In this document: positions 44,565 to 53,172 of the stretch, piece by piece
Numbering within the stretch: the first letter of the stretch is position 1
Layout: each line of letters opens with the position of its first letter
Assembly: GCA_009783295.1 (NCBI GenBank)
Contig: WRHK01000005.1
Location: forward strand, 22,780 to 86,779
Source of the DNA: Promicromonosporaceae bacterium
Lineage (GTDB): Bacteria; Actinomycetota; Actinomycetes; Actinomycetales; Cellulomonadaceae
Reading direction: 5' to 3'
Length of the DNA stretch: 64,000 nt
Notes under the pieces: generated by a model
The model's database searches: none
Seen by the model: the letters and a program-made list of their open reading frames with translations, nothing else
Told to the model about the DNA's origin: nothing
Position numbers and translations under genes: made by a program

Positions 44565-45527
44565 TCATCGAGACCGCGTCGGTGGCCCGCTGTGTCGTGA
44601 CGCGACGGCGGCGGCGACGTCGGCGAGGTGGGCGCGCGCCTCCGGTGGGCCGATCACCTCGATGTGGTGCGCGAACTGCAAGAGCTGGACCACACCGGCG
44701 ATCGCGCCGACCCGGACGCTGACCGGACACCAGCCTTCGGTCGCTGGCCCGACGTCCGCGAGCCGCGCGCCGAGGATCCTGCGGGCCAGGTCGACGGCGT
44801 CGGCCTGAAGTCGAGCCGTGATGACGACGCCGCCGGGCTCTTCGACCCGGCCCTTGAGCTCGTCCCAGACGGATCGCAGGGTCGCGGCAGGCCGGTGCCG
44901 CGCAGGCTCGGCGACGACGTCGGACCGCGACAACCGCGTGAGCGCGAACAGGCGCGGGCGTCCGTCGTGGTCGGCCACCAGGTACCAGCGCCCCGCCTTG
45001 GCGGCGAGTCCGTAGGGATCCACGGTGACGGTGCGCTCGTGCGACGCCCCGCTGCGCCGGTAGTGCAGCCGAAGCCTGGTCCCGCCGCGCAGCGCGAGCG
45101 CAAGCTCCGCGACGTCGACCTCTGTGTGCCGCTCCGGTGATAGCCAGGCGTCCTGCTCGACGACGACAAGATCGGCGAGGGCCGGGCCGTCGGTCCGACG
45201 GCGGGCGGCGAGCTTGCGCACCGCGGTCTCGTGAGCCGCTCCGAGTCCCAGCTCGTCACGGTGGGCAGCGTCGAGCCCCGCGAGGGCGAGGGCCTCCACC
45301 TCCGGCGGGTCGAGGTGGGAGACGTTCACGCGCGCTCCCGGCAGCAGCACGATCCCACCGGAACGCCCACGCTCGGCGTACACGGGGACACCCGCAGCCG
45401 ACAACGCCTCGACGTCGCGCAGGATCGTGCGACGAGAGACCTCCAGCCGCTCCGCGAGCGCACCCGTCGTCATGCGCGGCGTGACCTGGAGCAGCAGGAG
45501 CAGGTTGAGCAGGCGCGACGACTTCAC
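44565..45527 (-). CDS. HTH-WYL family transcriptional regulator
   Basis: 320 residues. An N-terminal winged helix (SRLLNLLLLLQVTPRMTTGALAERLEVSRRTILRDVEAL, partly quoted) is followed by a WYL ligand-binding domain (RLRLHYRRSGASHERTVTVDPYGLAAKAGRWYLVADHDG, partly quoted) and a WCX-like C-terminus. The GTG at 45527 is preferred because an upstream ATG (45551) would overlap the probable operator. It probably controls the divergent VOC-protein gene and itself. Confidence 0.86.
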   Translation of the reverse strand: MKSSRLLNLLLLLQVTPRMTTGALAERLEVSRRTILRDVEALSAAGVPVYAERGRSGGIVLLPGARVNVSHLDPPEVEALALAGLDAAHRDELGLGAAHETAVRKLAARRRTDGPALADLVVVEQDAWLSPERHTEVDVAELALALRGGTRLRLHYRRSGASHERTVTVDPYGLAAKAGRWYLVADHDGRPRLFALTRLSRSDVVAEPARHRPAATLRSVWDELKGRVEEPGGVVITARLQADAVDLARRILGARLADVGPATEGWCPVSVRVGAIAGVVQLLQFAHHIEVIGPPEARAHLADVAAAVASRHSGPPTRSR

Positions 45528-45549
45528 AACCCCAAGTCTCGTCCAAAAC

Positions 45550-45569
45550 ATGACGAGATCTGTCGTGAT
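45550..45569. promoter_or_regulatory. Imperfect palindrome between the WYL regulator and VOC gene
   Basis: ATGACGAGATCTGTCGTGAT is a dyad in which ACGA/TCGT and the AT ends match (14 of 20 positions). It sits midway in the 93-base divergent gap, the expected place for the WYL regulator's operator. Confidence 0.45.
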
Positions 45570-45620
45570 TTGGCGATGGAGTGGTCCTGTCCGCACGAAC
45601 CACCACGACAGGAGCCACCC

Positions 45621-45986
45621 GTGACCGTCCCGAACCACTTCATCACCTACGTCAGCGACGCCGCCGCGGCGGCTGCGTTCTACGGCGACCTCTTCGAGAT
45701 CGAGCCGACGCTCACCACGCCCGGGTACGTGTCCTTCGACCTGTCGCCCGGCGTCAGCTTCGCCGTCTGGTCCGGCGTCTCCGACGCCGCGAACCCCGCC
45801 ACGCCGCGCACGTCCGAGCTGTGCGTCAACGTCCCGCGCGGAGCCACCGACATCGACGAGATCTTCGCGCGCTGGTCCGCCCAGGGCGTCGCGGTCGTCG
45901 ACGAACCCCACGACGCACCCTTCGGCCGCACGTTCGTCGTCGCCGATCCGGACGGCAACCTGATCCGCGTCGCACCCGTCGACTGA
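45621..45986 (+). CDS. VOC/glyoxalase superfamily protein
   Basis: 121 residues. The beta-alpha-beta-beta-beta pattern is recognisable in NHFITYVSDAAAAAAFYGDLF, GYVSFDLSPGVSFAVW and the terminal FVVADPDGNLIRVAPVD. The GTG start has AGGAG 8 bases upstream. Function is undetermined: members include dioxygenases, lyases and drug-binding resistance proteins. It is paired with the divergent WYL regulator. I see no gene in the next 205 bases (45987-46191). Confidence 0.85.
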   Translation: MTVPNHFITYVSDAAAAAAFYGDLFEIEPTLTTPGYVSFDLSPGVSFAVWSGVSDAANPATPRTSELCVNVPRGATDIDEIFARWSAQGVAVVDEPHDAPFGRTFVVADPDGNLIRVAPVD

Positions 45987-46190
45987 TCGCGGCAGGCTGG
46001 ACCGCCGATGGTCTCGGGGTGCTCGCCCGGCTTCGTACGGGCGAGCAGCCAGAACTCCACCACCGTCACCGGTTCATGCCCCACGCGCGGTGCCAGTACT
46101 CGGTTGCCTCGGACTGCTCGGTTCACCCTGACGATCTCCGCGCCATCCGGACACGTTTGGGCGGGATGAAGGGCGGGCCGTCCGGACATG

Positions 46191-46233
46191 AAAAGAGCCT
46201 CTGATCTGGTGTTCAACCAGATCAGAGGCTCTT
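46191..46233 (-). terminator. Intrinsic terminator of tRNA-Ala
   Basis: Arms AAGAGCCTCTGATCTGGT and ACCAGATCAGAGGCTCTT (18 bp, perfect) enclose a 5-base loop, and on the minus strand are followed by TTTT. This is a classic rho-independent terminator 8 bases past the tRNA 3' end. Confidence 0.9.
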
Positions 46234-46241
46234 CCGTGGGG

Positions 46242-46314
46242 TGGAGCTAGGGGGATTCGAACCCCCGACCTTCTCATTGCGAACGAGACGCGCTACCAAC
46301 TGCGCCATAGCCCC
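46242..46314 (-). tRNA. tRNA-Ala (anticodon CGC)
   Basis: 73 bases without encoded CCA. The acceptor GGGGCTA pairs with TAGCTCC and includes the G3-T70 wobble that marks tRNA-Ala. The anticodon loop is TTCGCAA (CGC, reads GCG), the T-loop TTCGAAT, the discriminator A. All arms pair. Confidence 0.96.
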
Positions 46315-46364
46315 AAGGTGCGCCCTAGGTTAACACCCGACGGCCCCGGTTCTCCAAATCCGCG

Positions 46365-47456
46365 TCAGCCGGCTGCGCGGCGTCGGGCGAGGATCTGCTC
46401 GAGGGGCAGGCCGAGGGTCTCGGTGCGGGGGCGGGGCTCCTCGACGGCCATCGGGTCGTCGTGCGCCGTCGCAGGTGCGGGGGTCGCCGTCGGGCCGAGG
46501 GCGGCGTCCTGGGTCGCGCCGAGCGACCACGACGTCGTCGCCTCGCCGACCACCTCGGGGGTCTCGCCGGCGCGCAGCGACGGCGAGGTCGACCAGCCCG
46601 TGGAGACGGCGGGCGTGGGGCCGGTGAGCGGGCGCGGCTCGCGGCGCGGCGCGGGCGGCTTGGTCACGTAGGTGGGCAGCGGGACGGGCCGCGGCTCCCA
46701 GGCGGTGCCCGTCGGCGGAGCCTCGACCGGTGCCTCCGCGGCGGGCGCCGGAGCGGTGACCTCCTCGATCACCTGGATCTTGACCGCGGGGATCATCTGC
46801 GTCATCGCCGACGAGCCGCGCACGGCGCGCCCGGTGACGCGGGCACGGTTGCGCGGGGCGCGGGGGCCGCCGGCGGCGAGGGCGCGCTGCTGGAGCGCCC
46901 GGCGCTCGGCGGCGCGGCGCTCGGCGGCCCAGCGGGCGTCGGCGCGGCGGGCGGCGGCGGCGGCGGCGCGGCCGAGCGCGAGCACCATCACGAGCAGGGC
47001 CGTCGGCGCGAGCGCCGCGGGCCAGAGCAGCGGCGTGACGGCGACGGCCGTCCACGTGCCGACGGTCGCGAGCAGCAGCACGAGCGTGATGGTGAGCCGG
47101 CGACGCGCCCGCTGGGCGCGCTCCTCCAGCATCGCGAGGCGCGACGAGCGCGCGGGGATCTGCGGCATCTCGGTCTCCTCTCGCGCGCTGCGCGTGGCGG
47201 GGACGGGAACCCGCACCGGATCGGCGGCCATCGTCAGCAGGCCGGCGGTGGCGTCGGGTGCCGGGAGCGAGGCGCGGACCGGGCGCGGGATCATGCCCGA
47301 GGCGCCGACGGTCAGGACGCGCAGGCCCCCGGAGAACCTGTCCTCGACGCGGGCGGCGGCCAGCTGGTCGCGCTGACGCACCCGCAGCGGCACCCAGTAC
47401 CCGAGCACGAGGACGAACAGCGCGAGCGCTGCGATCCCTGCTGCGGAGGTGGCCAC
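46365..47456 (-). CDS. Actinobacterial membrane protein, GlpR/SepX-like
   Basis: 363 residues. A first transmembrane segment at the extreme N-terminus (SAAGIAALALFVLVLGYWVPL) is followed by a polar region RVRQRDQLAAARVEDRFSGGLRVL, one or two helices at about 124-170, an Arg/Ala-rich helix and a long Pro/Thr-rich tail. The layout matches the GlpR/SepX proteins linked to a gephyrin-like Glp in actinobacterial cell division. It lies downstream of a RimJ-like GNAT as in that locus, but no galU or glp gene is present here. Assignment moderate. Confidence 0.6.
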   Translation of the reverse strand: MATSAAGIAALALFVLVLGYWVPLRVRQRDQLAAARVEDRFSGGLRVLTVGASGMIPRPVRASLPAPDATAGLLTMAADPVRVPVPATRSAREETEMPQIPARSSRLAMLEERAQRARRRLTITLVLLLATVGTWTAVAVTPLLWPAALAPTALLVMVLALGRAAAAAARRADARWAAERRAAERRALQQRALAAGGPRAPRNRARVTGRAVRGSSAMTQMIPAVKIQVIEEVTAPAPAAEAPVEAPPTGTAWEPRPVPLPTYVTKPPAPRREPRPLTGPTPAVSTGWSTSPSLRAGETPEVVGEATTSWSLGATQDAALGPTATPAPATAHDDPMAVEEPRPRTETLGLPLEQILARRRAAG

Positions 47457-47538
47457 GCTATGACGTTAGGCGAGCAGTTGGCGCACAACCTGCACTGCCG
47501 TCGGCGTGTCTGTCAAGACCTTCGTCTCACCCGGCGGC

Positions 47539-48195
47539 TCACGAAGCGTCGCGGGACTGCTGCCACCGGGCCAGGAGGCCGCCCGGGACCTCCTCGGAGG
47601 TGAGCGCGAACGTGCGGTGGTCGCGCCACTCGCCCTGGATGTGCAGGTAGCGGACGCGGGTGCCCTCGTCGCGGAACCCGAGCTTCTCGACGACGCGCAG
47701 GCTGCGCTCGTTCTCGGGCCGGATGTTGATCTCGACGCGGTGCAGCCCCAGCACCTGGAAGCAGTAGTCGGTGGCCATCGCGACGGCCGTGGGGATCACG
47801 CCTCTCCCGGCGACGTCGCGGCTGACCCAGTAGCCGACCGCCCCGGAGCACAGCGACCCGTAGGCGATCGAGGACACGGTGAGCTGGCCGACGAGCGTCC
47901 CGTCCAGCTCGACGGCGAACGGCAGCGTGGTGCCCGCGCGCGCCTGCTGCGTCAGCAGCCGCACGTACTCGCCGAACGTCGTCGCGCCGCCCGGGCCGTT
48001 GGGGGACGTCGCCTCCCACGGTTCCAGCCAGGCGTGGTTGGCCGCGCGCAGCGCGAGCCACGCACCGGAGTCCCGACGTCGCAGCGGACGCAGCACCACG
48101 GAGCCCTGCTGCGCGTCCTCGCGCAACGTCACGGGCCAGGCCTTCGTCACCGTCGTCAGTCCTCCTGCGCGCGCCTTCGTCGTCGGTCGTGTCAC
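47539..48195 (-). CDS. RimJ/RimL-type GNAT acetyltransferase
   Basis: 218 residues. The pattern GSVVLRPLRRRDSGAWLALR, GAVGYWVSRDVAGRGVIPTAV, VEINIRPENERSLRVVEKLGFRDEG is that of RimJ-like ribosomal-protein alanine N-acetyltransferases. The ATG at 48195 is upstream of an alternative GTG. It is 83 bases from the GlpR-like gene and divergent from the 5-formyltetrahydrofolate cyclo-ligase gene. Confidence 0.88.
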   Translation of the reverse strand: MTRPTTKARAGGLTTVTKAWPVTLREDAQQGSVVLRPLRRRDSGAWLALRAANHAWLEPWEATSPNGPGGATTFGEYVRLLTQQARAGTTLPFAVELDGTLVGQLTVSSIAYGSLCSGAVGYWVSRDVAGRGVIPTAVAMATDYCFQVLGLHRVEINIRPENERSLRVVEKLGFRDEGTRVRYLHIQGEWRDHRTFALTSEEVPGGLLARWQQSRDAS

Positions 48196-48269
48196 CCGGT
48201 GCCCCCTGGGTCGGCAGCGGTGGCCCGCCGTCGTGGAATCGATGTGCTGGACCCTGACACACTCATCAC

Positions 48270-48923
48270 ATGCACCGCGACTCCAGCCACGCGTTCGGGC
48301 ACCAGCCGTACCCTGTGACCCCCGGGATGGAGCCCTCCGACGCCAAGGAGGAGCTGCGGCGAGCGATCCGCACGCACCGCCTGACGCGGACGCCGCGCCA
48401 GCGCTCGCAGGCGGCGGCCGCCTTCGCCGACGTGCTCGAGACGATCCCCGCCCTCCGCGACGCGCGCTGCGTGGCCACGTACGCGTCCCGGGCCGCGGAG
48501 CCGTCCACCGACGTGTTCCTGGAGCGCCTCGCGGAGCGGGGCAGCCGGGTGCTGCTGCCGGTGCTCGGCACGGGCCTGGCGCGCGACTGGGCCGAGTTCG
48601 CCGGTATCTCTGACCTGCGCGAACGCGCGCCCGGCCGCCCGCCCGAGCCCAGCGGCCCTGCGCTCGGCGCGGCCGCCGTCGCGGAGGCCGACGTCGTCGT
48701 CGTGCCCGCGCTCGCCGTCGACACGCACGGGCGCCGGCTGGGGCAGGGCGGCGGCTGGTACGACCGCGTGCTCCCCCTGGTCCGCGACGGCGTCACCGTC
48801 ATCGCGATGGTGTTCCCGGAGGAGGTGTACGACGGCGAGGCGCTGCCGCTCCCCTCGGAGCCGCACGACCGCCCCGTGGGCGCCGTCGCGACCCCGGAGG
48901 GCTGGCGGACGCTCACGGCGTGA
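48270..48923 (+). CDS. 5-formyltetrahydrofolate cyclo-ligase
   Basis: 217 residues. It converts 5-formyl-THF to 5,10-methenyl-THF using ATP. Visible are the Mg/ATP motif LGQGGGWYDRVL, VVVPALAVDTHGRRL and an N-terminal AKEELRRAIRTHRL. The true start may be the ATG 19 codons later (MEPSDAKEEL). It overlaps the convergent acylase gene end by 11 bases. Confidence 0.9.
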   Translation: MHRDSSHAFGHQPYPVTPGMEPSDAKEELRRAIRTHRLTRTPRQRSQAAAAFADVLETIPALRDARCVATYASRAAEPSTDVFLERLAERGSRVLLPVLGTGLARDWAEFAGISDLRERAPGRPPEPSGPALGAAAVAEADVVVVPALAVDTHGRRLGQGGGWYDRVLPLVRDGVTVIAMVFPEEVYDGEALPLPSEPHDRPVGAVATPEGWRTLTA

Positions 48924-51606
48924 GCGTCAGCACGTCCTTCCCGGCTGCGGTGACGGCACCCTGGGTGAACGGGAACGGGAACGTGCGCCCGTTGGCCCAC
49001 GCGTCGAGCTGGTCGGTGTAGTGCCGTGAGCCGGGGTGTCCCGACGCCCCCGTGACCACGACCCAGGTCGACGCGTCGAGGTCGCCCATGTCCACGACCA
49101 TGCGCATGGACGGGCCCATCGTCACGTCGAAGCTGCCCGTGCCGGCGTCCCAGCTGGTCGCGTTGACCACCGATGTCGACCCCGCCACCCCGATCGGCGA
49201 CGGGTTCATGAGCCGGCGCACCGGCCCGGGGATCGTGGCGCCGCCCAGCACCGGGTGCTCGAGGCGGAGCTGGTGCAGCGTGCCCCAGCGCCAGTCGGCC
49301 GGGTTCTTGGCCATCTCGACGGTGAGGTCGCGACGGGCCGAGATCATCGCCTGGGTGATGACCTCGTCGCGCGTCTCGACGACGTTGAGGGTGGAGCGGT
49401 CGTCCCAGAAGCGGTCGTCGGGCTTGTTCAGCATGTTCTGGATGACCACCAGCCACTTGCTGCCGCCGTCGGGGCGCATGTCCGGCGGCAGGTCGTCCCA
49501 GAAGGTGTCCTGCAGGATGTTGCGCCACACGGCGGCGAAGTACGCGGCGGCCGGCGAGTCGGCGTCCATGCGCCCGTCCCAGGTGCGCAGCAGGTTCTGG
49601 CCCGCGGCGTCGTACGCGTCGGGCAGCTGCACGTCGAGCAGCGCCGGCAGCAGCACCTTGGCGAAGGGGCTCCAGGTGTCGTTCTGGATGCGGTTGAAGT
49701 CCGCGGGCGTGAACTTCTTGCCCGAGTCGATCTGCTCCTGGAGCAGGGTGCTGATGCGCTGCGAGCGGAAGCCGTAGTCCCAGTCGTTGGTGAGGAACGG
49801 CCCGGTGCCCTGCGGCAGCACGGCCTGGTTCGCGGCGGCGATGAACCCGCTCTTCGGGTCGAGGGCGTGCGGCATCTGGTCCGCCGGCACCCAGCCCTGC
49901 CAGTCGTAGCGCGGGTCGCGCCCGTCGCGCGGCCACGAACCGTCCGACGGCACCGGCGACCCGGGCACGTCGGCGCGGATCGGGATGCGGCCCGGGGCCT
50001 GGTACCCGATGTGGCCGTCGGCGGTGGCGAAGACGATGTTCTGCGCGGGCACGTCGAACAGGGCGGCGGCGGCGCGGATGTCGTCGGCGTTCTGCGCCTT
50101 GTCCAGCGCGAAGACGGCGTCGGCGGTGCGTCCGGGCTGCAGCGCCGTCCAGGCGAGCGAGACGGCGTACGTGCCCAGCAGAGTGCCCTGCGCGGTCGGC
50201 GCAGAGGCGACCGCCGAGACGTCGAGCACGTCGCTGATGATCGGGCCGTGCAGCGTGGAACGCACCGGAAGGTCGATGGAGGCGTGGCCCGCGACGCGGA
50301 TGGTCTCGGTGCGGGTGTCCATCTTCACCCACGTGTCGCCGCGCTGGTACGTGTCGTCGCGGACGCGCTCGATGAAGAAGTCGGTGACGTCGGCGCCCAT
50401 GTTCGTCAGGCCCCAGGCCACCTGACCGTTGTGGCCGATGATGACGCCCGGGAAGCCGGAGAACGAGAACCCGGCGACGTTGAACGGGCAGGACGCGCTG
50501 ACCGTGTTGCAGTGCAGCCCCACCTGCGTCCAGATGCTCGGCGCGGCGAGGGACAGGTGCGGGTCGTTCGCGAGCATCGGCTTGCCCGACGCCGTGTGCT
50601 CCCCGGAGACCACCCAGGAGTTGGAGCCGACGCCGTCGCCGCGGCCCAGCAGCACGGGCACGGCGTCGAGCGCCTTGCTGGCGGAGCTCAGCGCGGCGTC
50701 CAGCGCGGGGCTGCTCATCGAGCGGGTCGCCGTCGTGTCGGCGGCGGGCTGGGCCGCGGCCGGGGCTGCGGTGATGCCGGCGAAGGTGCCCGGGTCGGCC
50801 GGGTCGAGGATCGTGGCGTTGCCGCTCTGCGAGAACGGCGGGAAGAGCTCGTCGACGGCCGAGACGTTGCCCAGCGTCGAGTACGCCATCGCGCGCTGCA
50901 GCTCGTCGTCGTAGTTGCCGCGCAGGTCCCAGGCCATGGCCTTGAGCCACGCGAGGGAGTCGACGGGGTCCCACTTCTCGGGCTTCGACACGTCGACCTT
51001 CACGCCCAGCACCGTGTACTCGACGGCGATCTGGTCGGGGTCGCGGTGGGCGAGGTAGGCGTTGACGCCGTCGGCGTACGCCTGGAGGTAGGCGCGCGTC
51101 TCGGGCGAGAGCAGCGGCAGCTCCTGCTCGGCGACGCGCCGCCAGCCGAGCGTGCGCACCACCTTGTCCGCCTCGATGGCGGCGGGGACGTCGCCCACCA
51201 GCTCGGCGAGCCGGCCGGCGGTGACGTGCCGGCGGTAGTCCATCTCGAAGAAGCGGTCCTGCGCGGCCACGAAGCCCTGGGCCTTGAACAGGTCCTCGGC
51301 GGTGTCCGCGTAGATCTGCGGCACGCCCTGGGCGTTGCGCACCACGCGCACGTTCGCGCTCAGCCCGGGCAGGGTCAGGGTCCCGGAGGTCTGCGGCAGC
51401 GGGCGGCGCACGACGACGGTGGTGAACGCCGTCGCCGCGACCAGGACCAGCACCACCACGACGGCGATGCCGACCACGGCGCGTCGCAGGCGTGACCTGC
51501 GACGTCGGGGTGCTTGCGCCGGGGGCTGGTCCGAAGGGCCGTCGGCCGTCACAGGTGCTGACACGCAGGCGAGACTACCGTGACGGCCTTGGCGTCCGGT
51601 GGGCAT
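48913..51606 (-). CDS. Penicillin acylase family protein (N-terminal nucleophile hydrolase)
   Basis: About 897 residues. An Arg-rich N-terminus and a membrane segment (about 43-68) anchor it. The alpha chain starts VRVVRNAQGVPQIYADTAEDLF; the spacer ends before GDGVGSNSWVVSGEHTASGKPMLANDPHL (partly quoted), where the first Ser becomes the nucleophile after self-cleavage. A later NQAVLP and the C-terminal domain are typical. Members deacylate beta-lactams, acyl-homoserine lactones or lipids; the substrate is unknown. The start could be the ATG at 51606 or a GTG at 51564. It is divergent from fmdB. Confidence 0.9.
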   Translation of the reverse strand: MPTGRQGRHGSLACVSAPVTADGPSDQPPAQAPRRRRSRLRRAVVGIAVVVVLVLVAATAFTTVVVRRPLPQTSGTLTLPGLSANVRVVRNAQGVPQIYADTAEDLFKAQGFVAAQDRFFEMDYRRHVTAGRLAELVGDVPAAIEADKVVRTLGWRRVAEQELPLLSPETRAYLQAYADGVNAYLAHRDPDQIAVEYTVLGVKVDVSKPEKWDPVDSLAWLKAMAWDLRGNYDDELQRAMAYSTLGNVSAVDELFPPFSQSGNATILDPADPGTFAGITAAPAAAQPAADTTATRSMSSPALDAALSSASKALDAVPVLLGRGDGVGSNSWVVSGEHTASGKPMLANDPHLSLAAPSIWTQVGLHCNTVSASCPFNVAGFSFSGFPGVIIGHNGQVAWGLTNMGADVTDFFIERVRDDTYQRGDTWVKMDTRTETIRVAGHASIDLPVRSTLHGPIISDVLDVSAVASAPTAQGTLLGTYAVSLAWTALQPGRTADAVFALDKAQNADDIRAAAALFDVPAQNIVFATADGHIGYQAPGRIPIRADVPGSPVPSDGSWPRDGRDPRYDWQGWVPADQMPHALDPKSGFIAAANQAVLPQGTGPFLTNDWDYGFRSQRISTLLQEQIDSGKKFTPADFNRIQNDTWSPFAKVLLPALLDVQLPDAYDAAGQNLLRTWDGRMDADSPAAAYFAAVWRNILQDTFWDDLPPDMRPDGGSKWLVVIQNMLNKPDDRFWDDRSTLNVVETRDEVITQAMISARRDLTVEMAKNPADWRWGTLHQLRLEHPVLGGATIPGPVRRLMNPSPIGVAGSTSVVNATSWDAGTGSFDVTMGPSMRMVVDMGDLDASTWVVVTGASGHPGSRHYTDQLDAWANGRTFPFPFTQGAVTAAGKDVLTLTP

Positions 51607-51639
51607 GACGGGCCCCGGCGGGAATGTCGGGCGCGCGCG

Positions 51640-51671
51640 TATCATTGGCACTCGGTGAGCCGGAGTGCCAA
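51640..51671 (+). promoter_or_regulatory. CIRCE element (HrcA operator) with overlapping -10
   Basis: TTGGCACTC (51645-51653), nine bases, GAGTGCCAA (51663-51671): a perfect 9-9-9 match to the actinobacterial form of CIRCE. TATCAT (51640-51645) fits a -10, so HrcA binding would cover the start point. The first gene downstream is fmdB-like at 51708. Confidence 0.85.
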
Positions 51672-51707
51672 GCAAGCGGCCGCCGTCCGATCGTCCGAGG
51701 AGAGTCC

Positions 51708-51929
51708 GTGCCCACCTACGCCTACCGTTGCGCCGCCTGCGGCCACGCGTTCGACATCCACCAGTCGTTCGCCGACGAGGCGCTGACCGTGTGCCCCGAG
51801 TGCGGCGGCCCCCTGCGCAAGCAGTACGGCAGCGTGGGCGTGACGTTCAAGGGCTCGGGCTTCTACCGCACGGACTCGCGCGGGTCGTCCTCGTCGTCGA
51901 CGTCGAAGGCCACGAGCACCAAGTCCTGA
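51708..51929 (+). CDS. FmdB-type zinc-ribbon protein
   Basis: 73 residues. The zinc ribbon is PTYAYRCAACGHAFDIHQSF then LTVCPECGGPLRKQYGSVGV (two CxxC knuckles), followed by the family motif FKGSGFYRTD and a Ser/Thr/Lys tail. Role poorly known. The GTG start follows GAGGAGAG. It lies directly behind a CIRCE element, making it a probable heat-shock gene. Confidence 0.88.
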   Translation: MPTYAYRCAACGHAFDIHQSFADEALTVCPECGGPLRKQYGSVGVTFKGSGFYRTDSRGSSSSSTSKATSTKS

Positions 51930-51937
51930 GGCTGTCC

Positions 51938-51958
51938 CCAGGCCCGGTGCGGGCCTGG
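51938..51958 (+). terminator. Terminator hairpin after fmdB
   Basis: CCAGGCCCG and CGGGCCTGG pair perfectly around a 3-base loop, 8 bases after the fmdB stop. No T-run. It may separate fmdB from the SAF gene. Confidence 0.6.
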
Positions 51959-52021
51959 TCGTGCACAGGTTCGCCGGTGCGCTCCGTTCTCTGAGGCGTG
52001 CGCGCCGTAGCGTCCCGGCCC

Positions 52022-52696
52022 ATGACCGCCTCCCCTCCTACGCCCGCCCGACGACGCCGCTCCCGCACGGCGCGTCGCTGGCTGTGGCGGTCCCGCTGGG
52101 TGCTGGTCGCCGTGTGCTGCGGCGTCGCGGCCTCCGCGACCGTCCACGTGCTGCGCCCCGCTCCCCCGCCCACCAGGGACGTCGTGGTCGCGGTCCGGCC
52201 GGTCGACGCGGGTGCCGAGCTGCGCCGGTCCGACGTCGAGGCCCGGCCCGTCCCCACCGCGATGGTGCCGGCCGACGCGCTCTCCGACCCGGACGACGTC
52301 GTCGGGCACGTGCCCGCCGTGCCCCTGGCCGCAGGGCTGCCGCTGTCCGCGGCGCTCGTCTCCGGCGGGGCCGTCGCCGCCCTCGCCCCGCCCGGGACCG
52401 TCGTGGTGCCCGTGCGGCTCGACGACGCCACCGCCCGGCTGCTGCGTCCTGGGGACCGCGTAGACCTGGTCGCGACGGCGGCCGGCGCCTCCCCCTATCT
52501 CGCGCGGCGCGCGCTCGTGCTGCCCGTCGCCGGGCGGGTGCCCCAGAGCGGCTCAAGCACGGGCGGGCTGCTCGGCGGGGCAGGCGCGCAGGAATCGGCG
52601 CCGCCCGTCACGCTGGTCGCCGTCGACCCCGACGAAGCCGCCGCCCTGTCGGCCGCGTCGGGCGCCGGAGCCCTCGCGGCGGTGCTGGTGCGCTGA
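52022..52696 (+). CDS. SAF-domain protein (CpaB/RcpC-like)
   Basis: 224 residues. A basic N-terminus and a membrane segment (about 29-48) precede a SAF domain (RDVVVAVRPVDAGAELRRSDVEARPVP, partly quoted; VVGHVPAVPLAAGLPL) and a second region VVPVRLDDATARLLRPGDRVDLVAT, as in CpaB proteins of Flp pilus assembly. No pilus genes are nearby. In actinobacteria such a gene commonly sits between fmdB and mscL, so a role apart from pili is possible. Confidence 0.78.
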   Translation: MTASPPTPARRRRSRTARRWLWRSRWVLVAVCCGVAASATVHVLRPAPPPTRDVVVAVRPVDAGAELRRSDVEARPVPTAMVPADALSDPDDVVGHVPAVPLAAGLPLSAALVSGGAVAALAPPGTVVVPVRLDDATARLLRPGDRVDLVATAAGASPYLARRALVLPVAGRVPQSGSSTGGLLGGAGAQESAPPVTLVAVDPDEAAALSAASGAGALAAVLVR

Positions 52697-52744
52697 GTAC
52701 TCTCGGCCCGGCACTTCCCGAACACCTTCTCAAGGGGGACATCC

Positions 52745-53149
52745 ATGCTCAAGGGTTTCAAGGAGTTTCTGCTGCGCGGCAACGTGCTCGACCTCGCGGT
52801 CGGCATCATCGTCGGCGGCGCGTTCACGCTCGTCGTCGCGGGCCTGCAGAACGGCATTCTCAACCCGCTCATCGCTGCGATCTTCGGCAAGCCGGACATC
52901 AGCAAGGTCTGGCAGTTCACGATCAACGGCTCCCACTTCAGCATCGGCCTGTTCTTCAACGCCGTGCTCAACTTCGTCATCGTGGCGGCCGCGCTCTACT
53001 TCGTGGTCGTCATGCCCGTGAAGCACTTCTCCGAGCGCGTCAAGCGGGGCGAGGAGCCCGTCCCCGAGCCCGAGGTCCCGTCGGCCGACGTGGTGCTGCT
53101 CCAGGAGATCCGCGACCTGCTCGCCGCGCAGCAGGAGCTGCAGCGCTGA
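52745..53149 (+). CDS. mscL: Large-conductance mechanosensitive channel
   Basis: 134 residues. TM1 is GNVLDLAVGIIVGGAFTLVVAGLQNGIL, partly quoted, with the conserved FKEFLLRGNV opening; TM2 is FFNAVLNFVIVAAALYFVVV. The C-terminal helix LLQEIRDLLAAQQ follows. It opens on membrane tension to release solutes on osmotic downshock. GGGGG precedes the ATG region. Confidence 0.96.
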   Translation: MLKGFKEFLLRGNVLDLAVGIIVGGAFTLVVAGLQNGILNPLIAAIFGKPDISKVWQFTINGSHFSIGLFFNAVLNFVIVAAALYFVVVMPVKHFSERVKRGEEPVPEPEVPSADVVLLQEIRDLLAAQQELQR

Positions 53150-53172
53150 CGACGCGGCGCCGACGGCCGCCG

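Noticed and set aside
45987..46190. Integrase or phage remnant beside tRNA-Ala
   Set aside because: The region has open frames but no recognisable integrase motif and no repeat of the tRNA 3' end.
52022..52696. Flp/Tad pilus cluster based on a CpaB-like gene
   Set aside because: No prepilin, TadA ATPase or TadB/C genes occur in the window; the SAF gene sits in an fmdB-mscL context.
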